Assembly (NCBI GenBank): GCA_022764165.1
Contig: JALERM010000140.1
Coordinates: forward strand, 1 to 33,739
DNA from: Eubacterium sp.
GTDB lineage: Bacteria; Bacillota; Clostridia; Lachnospirales; Lachnospiraceae
Length of the DNA: 33,739 nt
Direction of reading: 5' to 3'
In this document: one piece after another, positions 7,020 through 15,524 of the stretch
Layout of the letters: each line of letters begins with the position of its first letter
Position numbering within the stretch: position 1 is the stretch's first letter
The notes under the pieces: generated by a model
The model's input: the letters and a program-made list of their open reading frames with translations, nothing else
Databases searched by the model: none
Told to the model about the DNA's origin: nothing
Position numbers and translations under genes: made by a program

Positions 7020-8874
7020 CGTTTTTGCTTTTTCCTTTCTTTTGAGGTGCTTCTTCCAGTTCCAGAAGGAAACGGGATGGTTCTAATTTTTTTCCGAACC
7101 GTTCCTGAATGGAGTACAGGTGAAGTTCTTTTCTGGCTCTTGTCATTCCCACGTAGAACATGCGGCGTTCTTCTTCCATATCCGGGTCCATCACTGCCTT
7201 ATGATAGGGAATACTTCCTTCATTGACATCCAGGATGTATACCCGGTCATATTCCAGTCCCTTTACACTGTGAAGAGTGGAAATTGTAATCGCATTCTTT
7301 TCCTGGCGGATTTTCTCTGCCTGTTCTTTCAGTTTTTCTTTATACTCTTCCATGTAGGCAAACCATTCCTGGCAGGTACGGTACCCTTTAGCACTCTCCT
7401 GTATTTCCTGCAGAATATCCAGAAGTTCTTCTTCTTTTATTTTCCGGTACTGTGCGTACTCTTTCAGATACGTGTCATACCCGATGGCAAAACGGATATA
7501 GTTGATCATCGCATAGGGAGGCATATTTTTCATCATTTTCAGATCGTGTTCGAACTTTTCGATGCGGTCACACATCCACTCTTTCCCTTCATAATACTGA
7601 TAAAGAATCTCAAAGGGCATTTCTTTTTCATAAAATGCCTCTCTGGACAAATACCGGTTGGGCCGGTTCATCACCGCCAGAAAATCACTTCTGTCTCTGC
7701 CACCTAATGCAAGCCGCATATAGGAAACCATGTTTTTTGCGATCCAGTGTTCATATAGATTGGGCAGCACATCCCTCATGGTAAATGGGAAATTATATTC
7801 CATCATCCGCTCAACAGTCATACGGCTTCCCACATTGGTCCGAAATAATACAGCAATTTCACTGTAGGGACAACCTTCCGCAAGATCTTTCTGTATCTGC
7901 TTTGCCAGCCAGTTCGTCTCCTCACTCTCATTTTCAAAGGTACGTATTTCAATCGGTTTTCCCTGCGGGTTATCGGTTCTCAGTTCCTTCTCAAAACGCT
8001 GATCATTCCATCGAATCACATTCTGTGATTTTTCTACAATTTCCCCGCTGCAGCGATAATTCTGATGCAGTACCACCTGCTTCATCCCCGGAAAATCCTT
8101 GGGCACATGCAGCATGATTTCCGGTTTTGCTCCACGGAACCGGTAAATGGACTGATCATCGTCCCCCACCAGAAACAGGTTATTTTCCGGAAGGGCAAGC
8201 AGCTTGATAATATCATACTGCAGCTGATTGACATCCTGGAACTCATCGATCAGGATGTATCGGAACTTTTTCTGCCATGCTGCCAGAATGTCGGGATGTT
8301 TCTGAAATAACTGATAGCAGTAGACCATCAGATCATCAAAATCAAGCAGTCTGCGCCCATGCAGTTTCTTTTCATACTCCTGAAAAATTCTCCGGAATTC
8401 TTCATCGGGACAGCTGGCGGAATAATAATGGGTCAGAGGGATACGCCCGTTTTTTACCGTACTGATTTCCCGGTTCAGAGACTCAAGAAGATCATTTTCG
8501 TCATCCACATCCATGGATGACTTCTGCAGAAGGTCACGCAGAATCCGGTATCTGTCTTCTTCACTGGCAATATTGGAGGAATTGATTCCATAGGCCTGCC
8601 GGAGAATTCCGTAAAAAACTCCATGAAATGTACCAAAGGTGACTTGCGTGGAAGCTTCTCCCGTAAGGTGTAAAAAGCGCTCCCTCATCTGCCTGGCAGC
8701 CGCCTTGGTGAAGGTGACCACCAGAATGGACGAGGGAGCCACCTGGTATTCTCTGATCAGTTTCTGTGTGCGGTGAGTGATCACCGCTGTCTTGCCGGAA
8801 CCGGGTCCTGCAAGAACCAGCAGTGCCCCATCTTTATGGGACACCGCCTGTTGTTGTTCTCTGTTAAATTCCAT
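6997..8874 (-). CDS. UvrD/PcrA-like superfamily 1 DNA helicase
   Basis: An ATP-dependent 3'-5' DNA helicase of the UvrD/Rep/PcrA group, about 625 residues. Motifs in order are the Q-motif region FNREQQQAV, Walker A AGPGSGKT (about 22-29), motif II DEFQD (about 210-214), motif III GDDDQSIYRFRGA (about 237-249), motif IV QNYRCSG, motif V VKGLEYDRVYI and motif VI VGMTRARKELHL. It is about 100 residues shorter than typical PcrA and ends in a lysine-rich tail, so it may be a second paralogue rather than the housekeeping PcrA. The ATG at 8874 gives the expected family start (MEFNREQQ); an in-frame GTG at 8901 inside gltX is possible. It begins seven bases beyond the gltX stop and overlaps the downstream transferase, which indicates one operon. 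Confidence 0.93.
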   Translation of the reverse strand: MEFNREQQQAVSHKDGALLVLAGPGSGKTAVITHRTQKLIREYQVAPSSILVVTFTKAAARQMRERFLHLTGEASTQVTFGTFHGVFYGILRQAYGINSSNIASEEDRYRILRDLLQKSSMDVDDENDLLESLNREISTVKNGRIPLTHYYSASCPDEEFRRIFQEYEKKLHGRRLLDFDDLMVYCYQLFQKHPDILAAWQKKFRYILIDEFQDVNQLQYDIIKLLALPENNLFLVGDDDQSIYRFRGAKPEIMLHVPKDFPGMKQVVLHQNYRCSGEIVEKSQNVIRWNDQRFEKELRTDNPQGKPIEIRTFENESEETNWLAKQIQKDLAEGCPYSEIAVLFRTNVGSRMTVERMMEYNFPFTMRDVLPNLYEHWIAKNMVSYMRLALGGRDRSDFLAVMNRPNRYLSREAFYEKEMPFEILYQYYEGKEWMCDRIEKFEHDLKMMKNMPPYAMINYIRFAIGYDTYLKEYAQYRKIKEEELLDILQEIQESAKGYRTCQEWFAYMEEYKEKLKEQAEKIRQEKNAITISTLHSVKGLEYDRVYILDVNEGSIPYHKAVMDPDMEEERRMFYVGMTRARKELHLYSIQERFGKKLEPSRFLLELEEAPQKKGKSKNGENKKDR

Positions 8875-8881
8875 ATTGACT

Positions 8882-10345
8882 TTATTCCTGAACAGCTGCA
8901 CTTAATTTTTCAATCGCCGCCTGAATCCGCACAAGACTTTCTTCTTTGCCCAGTACTTCCAGAATCTCTGTGGCACCTGCCGGTGTCATCTGTTTTCCTG
9001 AAAGTGCGGTACGAATCGGCCACATAACAAATCCAATTTTATATCCATGCTCTTTTGCATATGCAGACAGCATAGCAAACAGTGCATCGTTGCTGTAATC
9101 ATCCTGAGCTTCCAGAAGAGGCTTAACCTCCTGCAGAACCTGAAGAGATGATGCTTCCGTACTCTTCATTTTCTTATGGTTATACATGGAAGTATCATAT
9201 TCCGGAACCTGTTCAAAGAAATCAATATGATCTTTGATATCCGGGAATACTTCGATTCTTGTCTTCACCATAGCAGCTATCTTATGGAAATCCAGATCCT
9301 TTGTGATGACTTCTTTGATGTATGGAAGTGCCATCTCATAGAACTTCTCATCATCCATCTTCTTCATGTATTCCCCATTCATCCAGCGAAGCTTCACCAT
9401 GTCAAATACCGCCGGTGATTTGCTGATTCTGTGGTAATCAAATTCTTTTACCAGCTCTTCCAGAGAGAAGATTTCTTCATCTGAAGATGGGCTCCATCCC
9501 AGCAGTGCCACAAAATTCACCACAGCTTCTGTCAAAAATCCCTGCTCGATCAGATCTTCATAAGAGGAATGACCACAGCGCTTGGATAATTTCTGGTGAT
9601 CTTCATTGGTGATCAGCGGACAATGAACATACTTAGGTACTTCCCATCCAAAAGCTTCGTAAAGACGGTTATACTTCGGTGCAGAAGAAAGATATTCATT
9701 TCCTCTGACTACATGGGTGATACCCATCAGATGATCATCGATGACATTGGCAAAATTATAGGTAGGATATCCGTCTGATTTAATCAGGATCATATCATCC
9801 AGTTCATTATTCTCTACCGTAATATCTCCATACAGTTCATCATGGAAGGTAGTTGTCCCTTCTGTCGGCATGTTGATACGAATGACATATGGCTTTCCTG
9901 CTGCAAGATTTGCCTCAATTTCTTCTTTGGACAGATGCAGACAATGCTTGTCATATACGGTAATCTCTTTTCCTGCAACTTCTGTTCTCAGGCTTTCCAG
10001 ACGTTCTTTATCACAGAAGCAATAATATGCATTCCCCTGTTCAATCAGCTGCTTCGCATACTTCATATACAGCCCCTGTGCCTGACGCTCACTCTGCACA
10101 TAAGGACCAACGCCTCCGTCTTTGTCCGGTCCTTCATCATGGACCAGTCCTGTCTTTTCGAGAGTCCGGTAGATAATCTCCAGAGCACCTTCCATGAAAC
10201 GTTCCTGATCGGTATCCTCGATACGAAGCATAAACTTACCATTCTCATGCTTTGCGATCAGATAGGCATACAATGCTGTTCTTAAATTACCCACATGCAT
10301 TCTTCCTGTAGGACTTGGTGCAAATCTTGTTTTTACTGTACTCAT
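8882..10345 (-). CDS. gltX: Glutamyl-tRNA synthetase
   Basis: A class I aminoacyl-tRNA synthetase that charges tRNA-Glu, 487 residues, full length for the bacterial enzyme. The HIGH-type motif reads [17 protein letters not shown] (residues about 10-26) and the KMSKS-type motif is KLSKR in [11 protein letters not shown], both usual variants for Glu[10 protein letters not shown] and the [18 protein letters not shown] block are also recognisable. The start at 10345 is preceded by CAGGAG. It leads the gltX-helicase-sfp run. Only about 40 bases separate its start from the acpP terminator and I find no strong promoter there, so it may depend on read-through or a weak promoter. Confidence 0.96.
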   Translation of the reverse strand: MSTVKTRFAPSPTGRMHVGNLRTALYAYLIAKHENGKFMLRIEDTDQERFMEGALEIIYRTLEKTGLVHDEGPDKDGGVGPYVQSERQAQGLYMKYAKQLIEQGNAYYCFCDKERLESLRTEVAGKEITVYDKHCLHLSKEEIEANLAAGKPYVIRINMPTEGTTTFHDELYGDITVENNELDDMILIKSDGYPTYNFANVIDDHLMGITHVVRGNEYLSSAPKYNRLYEAFGWEVPKYVHCPLITNEDHQKLSKRCGHSSYEDLIEQGFLTEAVVNFVALLGWSPSSDEEIFSLEELVKEFDYHRISKSPAVFDMVKLRWMNGEYMKKMDDEKFYEMALPYIKEVITKDLDFHKIAAMVKTRIEVFPDIKDHIDFFEQVPEYDTSMYNHKKMKSTEASSLQVLQEVKPLLEAQDDYSNDALFAMLSAYAKEHGYKIGFVMWPIRTALSGKQMTPAGATEILEVLGKEESLVRIQAAIEKLSAAVQE

Positions 10346-10384
10346 GTTATTCTCCTGTCTATCATAAATGTCTTTGCTTTCTTC

Positions 10385-10412
10385 AAAAAAGTGTGGAGTT
10401 AATCCTCCACAC
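10385..10412 (-). terminator. Terminator overlapping the end of acpP
   Basis: GTGTGGAG (10391-10398) and CTCCACAC (10405-10412) form a perfect 8-bp stem, with the acpP stop codon in the loop. Six U residues (10385-10390) follow on the minus-strand transcript. The stem is partly built from the last acpP codons, so terminating ribosomes would cover it. Confidence 0.8.
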
Positions 10413-10632
10413 CTTTGCCTTTCAGATATTCAACTACCTCTCCGACTGTTTCCATATCAGACAGCTCTTCAGCCGGAATCTCAAGTCCGTACTCTTCTTC
10501 CAGAGCCATTACCAGTTCAAATAAGTCGAGAGAATCCGCTCCTAAATCATCTTTAAAAGAGGTCTCCATATCAATCGTTTCTTCATCGCAGTTTAACTGT
10601 TCTGCAATTATTTGTCTCATTTTCTCTAACAT
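10399..10632 (-). CDS. acpP: Acyl carrier protein
   Basis: A 77-residue acidic acyl carrier protein. The attachment serine lies in [19 protein letters not shown] (serine about residue 35), the classic phosphopantetheine site of fatty-acid ACPs. The N terminus [14 protein letters not shown] is typical of Firmicute AcpP, which supports the ATG at 10632; GGAGA lies somewhat far upstream, and the ATG at 10620 is a less likely alternative. It is monocistronic: a strong promoter at 10763-10791, a leader of about 125 bases containing a repeat hairpin, and a terminator at the stop codon. Fatty-acid synthesis genes are not adjacent. Confidence 0.95.
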   Translation of the reverse strand: MLEKMRQIIAEQLNCDEETIDMETSFKDDLGADSLDLFELVMALEEEYGLEIPAEELSDMETVGEVVEYLKGKGVED

Positions 10633-10665
10633 AACCTTATCTGTCTCCTTTTAAAGAACTATTTT

Positions 10666-10744
10666 GTAATTGTTCAGCAGCCAGAAGATACTGAACAGTT
10701 ACGAACTTTTGTAGTGCAGCGAAGCCAGACAGCTGAACCGTAAC
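10666..10744. repeat. GTTAC-N-GTTCAG motif repeat in the acpP leader
   Basis: Three copies of one 12-base motif lie here: GTAATTGTTCAG (10666-10677), CTGAACAGTTAC (10691-10702, inverted) and CTGAACCGTAAC (10733-10744, inverted). The first two pair into a 12-bp stem with one G-U and a 13-base loop. The same motif appears in the trpS leader and at both ends of the 24953-25182 element. Confidence 0.65.
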
Positions 10745-10762
10745 ACTAACCTTTCTGTTGGC

Positions 10763-10791
10763 AGTATATCGGCTCTGACAGGATTTGTCAA
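10763..10791 (-). promoter_or_regulatory. Sigma-A promoter of acpP
   Basis: On the minus strand TTGACA (10786-10791) and TATACT (10763-10768) are separated by exactly 17 bases. The -35 starts five bases past the FtsW-like gene's stop. Predicted transcription starts near 10756, giving a leader of roughly 125 bases. Confidence 0.8.
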
Positions 10792-10795
10792 CCCA

Positions 10796-11980
10796 TTACG
10801 ACAAATCCGATTCCTGATTTTTGAATTTTATCTGCCGTGACACACTGAGGGCTATCCCCATCTCGGCCATAAGAAATAAAATCGAGGTTCCCCCGTAACT
10901 GACAAACGGAAGCGTGATTCCTGTTGTGGGCATCCAGTTGATAACTACACAAATATTCAGAATAACCTGCAGAGCAATATGTACAAAGATTCCGCTTACA
11001 ATCAGTGTCCCATAAAGATCCGGAGCGTTCTGTGCAATGAAAACCAGACGATACAGGAGATATCCAAACATCAGGAACAACAGAAGGGCACCAAATACCC
11101 CCAGTTCCTCACACACAATAGAAAAAATCATATCATTCTGTGCTTCCGGTATGGTTCCCAGTTTCTGAGCACTGTTCCCCAGCCCCTTGCCGAAAAATCC
11201 TCCGCTTCCAATCGCATATAACGCCTGCATAACCTGATATCCTCCGGTAGACATGTTATCTTCCGGATGAAGCCAAGCAAGTATACGCCTGATACGGAAA
11301 TCTTCACTGGTGGTCATCGTTGCACCCATATACGCAACCACACTGCCGACCAAAGCCAGAACACATCCGCCGGTAATCAAAAATGGCTTAGTCTTCGGAT
11401 GAGCAATAAAAATCATCATCACAGCGATCCCACCGATAATAATACCAGTACTCAGGTTATCGGTAAAAAACAGAGCACCCCCACCCTGAAGAGCACCAAG
11501 GAACAGGAGAAAAAACACCGCATTCAATGTTTTTACCTTCCTGCCCATCTTGATAATGACCACAGGCAGGTATATGATCACCGCTATCTTCGCAATCTCC
11601 GAAGGCTGGAACTGAACACCGAACAACTTCAGCCACCGCCGGGAACCAAATGCTGTAACGGCAAGCGGAGAAAAACGAACCAGTGCCATCAAAATCAGAG
11701 ACACCACAAATGCCAGACCGGAAATCGGGATCAGCAAATGATAATCGAAGCGTGACATAAAAATGGCCACCAGAATAGCCCCTGCACTGATCATTGCCTG
11801 ACGGCGGAAATAATACATATCATCGCCCTTAAATTTCAGCTGTGCCTCATAAGCACTGGTGCTGTAAAGCATAATCAGTCCAAAACATATCAGCAGAATA
11901 ACTGCTGCAAGCAGATTATAATCATAGTAATCAGTTTTTTTACGAATACTATGCTTTCTCCCCTTATTACCCTTCTGCAT
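10796..11980 (-). CDS. SEDS-family cell wall polymerase (FtsW/RodA/SpoVE type)
   Basis: A 394-residue polytopic membrane protein of the SEDS family, which polymerises peptidoglycan glycan strands from lipid II together with a class B penicillin-binding protein. About ten membrane helices are visible after a basic N-terminal tail. Family landmarks include RRWLKLFGVQFQPSEIAKIA, GGYQVMQALYAIGSGGFFGKGLG and the C-terminal block TGITLPFVSYGGTSILF. The start at 11980 follows GAGG at a fair distance. No division, elongation or partner PBP gene is adjacent, so FtsW, RodA and SpoVE cannot be separated from context; the GGYQ..QALYAIGSGG..GKGLGNS pattern leans to FtsW/SpoVE. It is divergent from the cotJ operon. 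Confidence 0.9.
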   Translation of the reverse strand: MQKGNKGRKHSIRKKTDYYDYNLLAAVILLICFGLIMLYSTSAYEAQLKFKGDDMYYFRRQAMISAGAILVAIFMSRFDYHLLIPISGLAFVVSLILMALVRFSPLAVTAFGSRRWLKLFGVQFQPSEIAKIAVIIYLPVVIIKMGRKVKTLNAVFFLLFLGALQGGGALFFTDNLSTGIIIGGIAVMMIFIAHPKTKPFLITGGCVLALVGSVVAYMGATMTTSEDFRIRRILAWLHPEDNMSTGGYQVMQALYAIGSGGFFGKGLGNSAQKLGTIPEAQNDMIFSIVCEELGVFGALLLFLMFGYLLYRLVFIAQNAPDLYGTLIVSGIFVHIALQVILNICVVINWMPTTGITLPFVSYGGTSILFLMAEMGIALSVSRQIKFKNQESDLS

Positions 11981-12115
11981 GCAATAACCTCTCTTCTCAT
12001 GATGTCTTTCGCACTAGTATAACACTTTTTCCGCAAGAAAAAAACCTTTTCTTGAACCATTCTCATATTTTTCCATATGATAATCACAAATCGACTAAGA
12101 AAGGATAGCTTTTAT

Positions 12116-12415
12116 ATGATGGATAACTGTAGAACCAATCAGCCAAAGCCTGATATCTGCAGAATGTATCGTAATGCAGACAGTAACTGCAGATACAACT
12201 CAGCCAGAATGAAATCTGACCGGGAACAGCCCTGTACTCCTTCCTGCGAACCATCTAAGACCGCCATGATATCTGATCCGCATCCACTTGCAATGGCTTA
12301 TGTGCCTTCTCAAAAATATCATACTGCATTTTCCCTCGCCGAGGGATTTTCCCGGGGTACTATCTTCCCGGAACTTTGTAAACCATTCTGCGGAAAAGGA
12401 GGAAGATGTCGATGA
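12116..12415 (+). CDS. cotJA: Spore coat-associated protein CotJA
   Basis: A 99-residue CotJA homologue. The C-terminal half carries the family signature MAYVPSQKYHTAFSLAEG, then RGTIFPELCKPFCG. The N-terminal half is rich in C, N, P and polar residues, as in other clostridial copies. The start is the ATG at 12116 (or the adjacent 12119), with AAGGATAG upstream. It is first in cotJA-cotJB-cotJC; its stop TGA overlaps the ATG of cotJB. In Bacillus this operon is made in the mother cell under sigma-E; here TCATATT at 12061 resembles a sigma-E -35, but I could not find a convincing -10. Confidence 0.85.
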   Translation: MMDNCRTNQPKPDICRMYRNADSNCRYNSARMKSDREQPCTPSCEPSKTAMISDPHPLAMAYVPSQKYHTAFSLAEGFSRGTIFPELCKPFCGKGGRCR

Positions 12416-12705
12416 GTTCATGCAGCTGCAGTAATAACCCCTCCCGTGAACAGCTTCTGGATCAGATCAATCGTTCCAGTTTTGCCGCCTATGATATGCT
12501 TCTTTACCTGGATACTCATCCCGATGATGCAGAAGCCCAGGCATATTATCACAAAAATGCCTGCATCCGCAAAGATGCCATGCGGGAATATGCCCGCCAG
12601 TATGGTCCGTTAACGATGGATCTGATCGATGACACCCGCAGTGACTCCTGGGAATGGATGAAGCAGCCATGGCCATGGGAACTCAATAAGAAAGGCAGGT
12701 GTTAG
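12412..12705 (+). CDS. cotJB: Spore coat protein CotJB
   Basis: A 97-residue CotJB homologue: a short cysteine-containing N terminus, then REQLLDQINRSSFAAYDMLL, LDTHPDDAEA and a tryptophan/proline-rich end (WEWMKQPWPWE), all typical of the family. I prefer the ATG at 12412: it overlaps the cotJA stop in an ATGA and lies nine bases after GGAGG. The ATG at 12406 would be too close to that site. CotJB acts with CotJA and CotJC in the inner coat; its exact role is unknown. Confidence 0.9.
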   Translation: MSSCSCSNNPSREQLLDQINRSSFAAYDMLLYLDTHPDDAEAQAYYHKNACIRKDAMREYARQYGPLTMDLIDDTRSDSWEWMKQPWPWELNKKGRC

Positions 12706-12708
12706 TCT

Positions 12709-13338
12709 ATGTGGATATATGAAAAGAGACTGGAATATCCCGTAAATATCACAGAACCCAATCCGGATATTGCCATGCTGATCATCAGTCAATACGGCGG
12801 CCCCGACGGCGAAATCGGAGCTTCCATGCGTTATCTTTCCCAGAGATTTGCCGCACCCAACCGGATGTGTATGGCGGTACTGACGGATGTGGGCACGGAA
12901 GAACTGGCTCATCTGGAGATGGTAGCCACGATGGTTCACCAGCTGACAGCCAACCTTACCATGGATCAGGTTGAGAATTCTCCGTTCAGTGCCTACTATA
13001 TCGACCATACTGCAGGTGTATGGCCCCAGGCCGCTGGTGGTATTCCATTCAATGCCTGTGAATTCCAGTCCAAGGGGGATCCGATCACAGACCTCTTTGA
13101 AAGTATGGCTGCAGAACAAAAAGCCCGAAGCACTTACGATAATATTCTGAGAGTTGTCAAAGATATACCGGAAATTGCTGATCCCATCCGCTTCCTGCGG
13201 GCACGTGAGATTGTACATTTCCAGAGGTTCGGGGAAGCATTGGAATCTGTTCAGGAACAGCTGAATTCCAAAAACTTCTATGCATTCAATCCGAGTTTTG
13301 ATCCGCCATGTACTGCCAGCTGCGAGAAATGTAAGTAA
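12709..13338 (+). CDS. cotJC: Spore coat protein CotJC, manganese catalase family
   Basis: A 209-residue CotJC homologue of the manganese catalase superfamily, expected to dispose of hydrogen peroxide in or near the spore coat. Candidate dimanganese ligands are visible as E in PDGEIGASMRYLSQR, E and H in GTEELAHLEMVATMVHQL, and E and H in REIVHFQRFGEAL. An extra C-terminal tail ends CTASCEKCK; similar cysteines occur in CotJA here. It starts three bases after cotJB. A long hairpin follows the stop. Confidence 0.93.
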   Translation: MWIYEKRLEYPVNITEPNPDIAMLIISQYGGPDGEIGASMRYLSQRFAAPNRMCMAVLTDVGTEELAHLEMVATMVHQLTANLTMDQVENSPFSAYYIDHTAGVWPQAAGGIPFNACEFQSKGDPITDLFESMAAEQKARSTYDNILRVVKDIPEIADPIRFLRAREIVHFQRFGEALESVQEQLNSKNFYAFNPSFDPPCTASCEKCK

Positions 13339-13343
13339 AGTTT

Positions 13344-13385
13344 ACGCCCAGGCCCGGAAAATACTGGACTTCCGGGTCTGAGCGT
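13344..13385. terminator. Hairpin between convergent cotJC and the YitT gene
   Basis: CAGGCCCGGAA and TTCCGGGTCTG pair over 11 bp with one G-U; after one mismatch ACGC (13344-13347) and GCGT (13382-13385) extend the stem. It lies between the two convergent stops and could serve both strands. Neither side has a strong U-tract. Confidence 0.55.
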
Positions 13386-13394
13386 TCATACTCG

Positions 13395-14255
13395 TCATTC
13401 CATCGGTTTCTGATAGAATCTTCCCGACAGCTGATCGGTCTGCAGTGTATTAACAAATGCTTTAGGGTCTGTCTGCCGGATTGCATGGACCACTTTTTTA
13501 CACTCTGCGCTGGACACTACCGAGTACACCACATTTCTTTCGCAATGCTCGTAGGAACCTTCTCCTTCCAGAACAGTAGCTCCATGGTTGCTGATATCGT
13601 CAATCACCTGACAGACATCCTGCGGTTTATTTGTCACGATAAACAGAGTCTTTTTCTGATACTTCTGATATAGCATATGAAGCATCTGTGTCGACACAAA
13701 CTGGAACACGATGGAATACAATGCCTTGTCCCAGCCAAACAACAGTCCCGCAGCGGAAAGTATCACTACATTCAGACCTAAAACCATATTCCAGGAATCC
13801 ATTCCCTTTTTATCTGACATGTAAATCGCTATAAAATCGGTTCCGCCCGATGTAGCATCCACGCTCAGACACAAACTGATAGCCACACCATTGATAATTC
13901 CGCCAAATACACTGATCAAAAGGGTATCATAGGTAATCACATAAGCTGGTATGATATCAGTCAGAAAACCAGTCAATACAATCATCAGACATGAATACAT
14001 GGTAAACTTCTTCCCGATAAAACGAAATCCTATGTATACCGGCACTGCATTTAAAAGAATGTTGACTACTGTATATGGTATCACAATATGAAAGTAAACC
14101 TCTGCAACATGCTGGATCAAAATTGTAAGTCCGGTAGCTCCGCCGGGATATAATCCTCCCGTTCGCACAAAGGTCTTAATATTCAGTGCCATAATCGTTG
14201 CAGCCACACAGATGACCAGCAAACGTTTTCCATCTTCCTTAATTTGAAATTTCAT
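13395..14255 (-). CDS. YitT family membrane protein (DUF2179 C terminus)
   Basis: A 286-residue member of the YitT/DUF161-DUF2179 family, widespread in Firmicutes and of unknown substrate. The N-terminal two thirds hold about five membrane helices with glycine-rich family segments (GGLYPGGATGLTILI and LSVDATSGGTDFIAIY). The C-terminal soluble domain from about residue 205 (TLFIVTNKPQDVCQVIDDISNHGATVLEGEGSY) is the DUF2179 fold. The ATG at 14255 follows GGGGGAAAACA. It stands alone, convergent with cotJC. The family is sure; the role is not. Confidence 0.88.
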   Translation of the reverse strand: MKFQIKEDGKRLLVICVAATIMALNIKTFVRTGGLYPGGATGLTILIQHVAEVYFHIVIPYTVVNILLNAVPVYIGFRFIGKKFTMYSCLMIVLTGFLTDIIPAYVITYDTLLISVFGGIINGVAISLCLSVDATSGGTDFIAIYMSDKKGMDSWNMVLGLNVVILSAAGLLFGWDKALYSIVFQFVSTQMLHMLYQKYQKKTLFIVTNKPQDVCQVIDDISNHGATVLEGEGSYEHCERNVVYSVVSSAECKKVVHAIRQTDPKAFVNTLQTDQLSGRFYQKPME

Positions 14256-14369
14256 TGTTTTCCCCCATTTTTCTTACATGTTTTTTACTTTTTTGTGCAA
14301 TTCGTTCCTTGTTTTTTCTATCATTCATAAGTAGAATATCCTTAGTCTGAAACAGAATGGAGATTTATT

Positions 14370-15353
14370 ATGGAACAGCAAGCAGCTCCCGTCCACGACA
14401 AACGTGAATATTTATTTGATAATTATAAAGTATTACTGATCGTCCTGGTAGTCATCGGACATTTCATCGAACCCAGTTACGATCAGAACCCCTTCCTCTA
14501 TGAACTGAAATGGGGAATTGTTGCCTTTCACATGCCGGCCTTTATCTTTATCTCCGGTTACTTTTCCAAACGGATTCCTTCTTTAAAGAAGCTGGTACAG
14601 AGTCTTGTGATTCCTTACTTTGTGTATGAAATCATCTATTATCTGCTGTACACCCTGATTCTGGACAAGGATACCGGTCTTTATTTTACCAGACCCAAGT
14701 TCTCCCTCTGGTATCTAATGGCACTGTTTGTATGGCGCATTCTTGGTCCTGTTGTTCGAAAAATACCCTGTCATATGGCATTGTCACTGACACTGGGACT
14801 GCTGATCGGTCTGATTGATCCGGATAATTTTCTCTCCATTCCGCGCATCATATTCTTCTTTCCGTTCTTTCTTGCAGGACTGGATTTTGACAGTTCCTGC
14901 CTGACCCGTTTCAGAAACAGAAAAGGATACCTGACAGCTATAGGCATCCTGGGTGCATTTGCGGTATTTCTGTTCACGGATTCGCTGCATGATCAGCTCT
15001 CACCTAAGATTTTCTATGGACGTTACTCCTACGAAAGTCTTGGTATGGACAACGTAGAAGGACTCATCGTTCGGATTTTCTGTTATGCAATTTCTTTTCT
15101 TTTGATTTATCTGTTTATGCTGGTACTGCCTGCGGAAAAGAAATCCTGGTCATACCTGGGAGAACGCACCATGGCGATTTATATTTTCCACGGTTTTGTC
15201 TACAGCTGCCTGAAATACGGTTCATCTGTTCTTTCTTCCGTGGAAAGTAATCTGGAAAGCATTCTTCTGGTATGTTTCTGCCTGTTTCTGGTGTGGCTTC
15301 TGTCACGGAAACCTTTTGTCTCCGTGACAAACAAAATCGCACACCTCATATGA
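14370..15353 (+). CDS. Membrane acyltransferase, family 3
   Basis: A 327-residue integral membrane protein of the acyltransferase-3 (OafA-like) superfamily, whose members O-acylate sugars or other surface molecules. About ten membrane helices are visible. The N terminus DNYKVLLIVLVVIGHFIEP contains the histidine typical of the active site in the first helix; AFHMPAFIFISGYFSKR and TMAIYIFHGFVY are further family blocks. GGAGA precedes the ATG at 14370. It stands alone, divergent from the YitT gene and convergent with the ABC-F gene, so the substrate cannot be guessed. Confidence 0.88.
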   Translation: MEQQAAPVHDKREYLFDNYKVLLIVLVVIGHFIEPSYDQNPFLYELKWGIVAFHMPAFIFISGYFSKRIPSLKKLVQSLVIPYFVYEIIYYLLYTLILDKDTGLYFTRPKFSLWYLMALFVWRILGPVVRKIPCHMALSLTLGLLIGLIDPDNFLSIPRIIFFFPFFLAGLDFDSSCLTRFRNRKGYLTAIGILGAFAVFLFTDSLHDQLSPKIFYGRYSYESLGMDNVEGLIVRIFCYAISFLLIYLFMLVLPAEKKSWSYLGERTMAIYIFHGFVYSCLKYGSSVLSSVESNLESILLVCFCLFLVWLLSRKPFVSVTNKIAHLI

Positions 15354-15524
15354 CTTATGAATGCAAAAGAAACTGGTGCAGAGTTTCTACTGCCCGCCAG
15401 AGCACAGCCTCGTAAAAATCAAATTTTCCATTATGCAGGGGATGGTTTTCTTCCCCTGTTCACTGCTGCTCCAGTGTGCTGCTTTCCCTTTCACGCTAAT
15501 ATCCAGCGTCATCTGTTCCTCTTT

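Noticed and set aside
10346-10398. T-box or promoter-rich leader for gltX
   Set aside because: Only about 50 bases are available and they contain the acpP terminator; no T-box elements.
6453-10632. A secondary-metabolite cluster suggested by a phosphopantetheinyl transferase and an ACP
   Set aside because: No synthetase, ketosynthase or tailoring genes are present; the ACP is a standard fatty-acid type with its own promoter and terminator.
12061-12090. Sigma-E promoter for cotJ
   Set aside because: TCATATT fits a -35 and CATATGAT fits a -10, but they are only about six bases apart, so they cannot form one promoter.
15302-15328. GTCACGGA/TCCGTGAC hairpin at the acyltransferase 3' end as a terminator
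   Set aside because: It lies within the coding region and no T-run follows on either strand.
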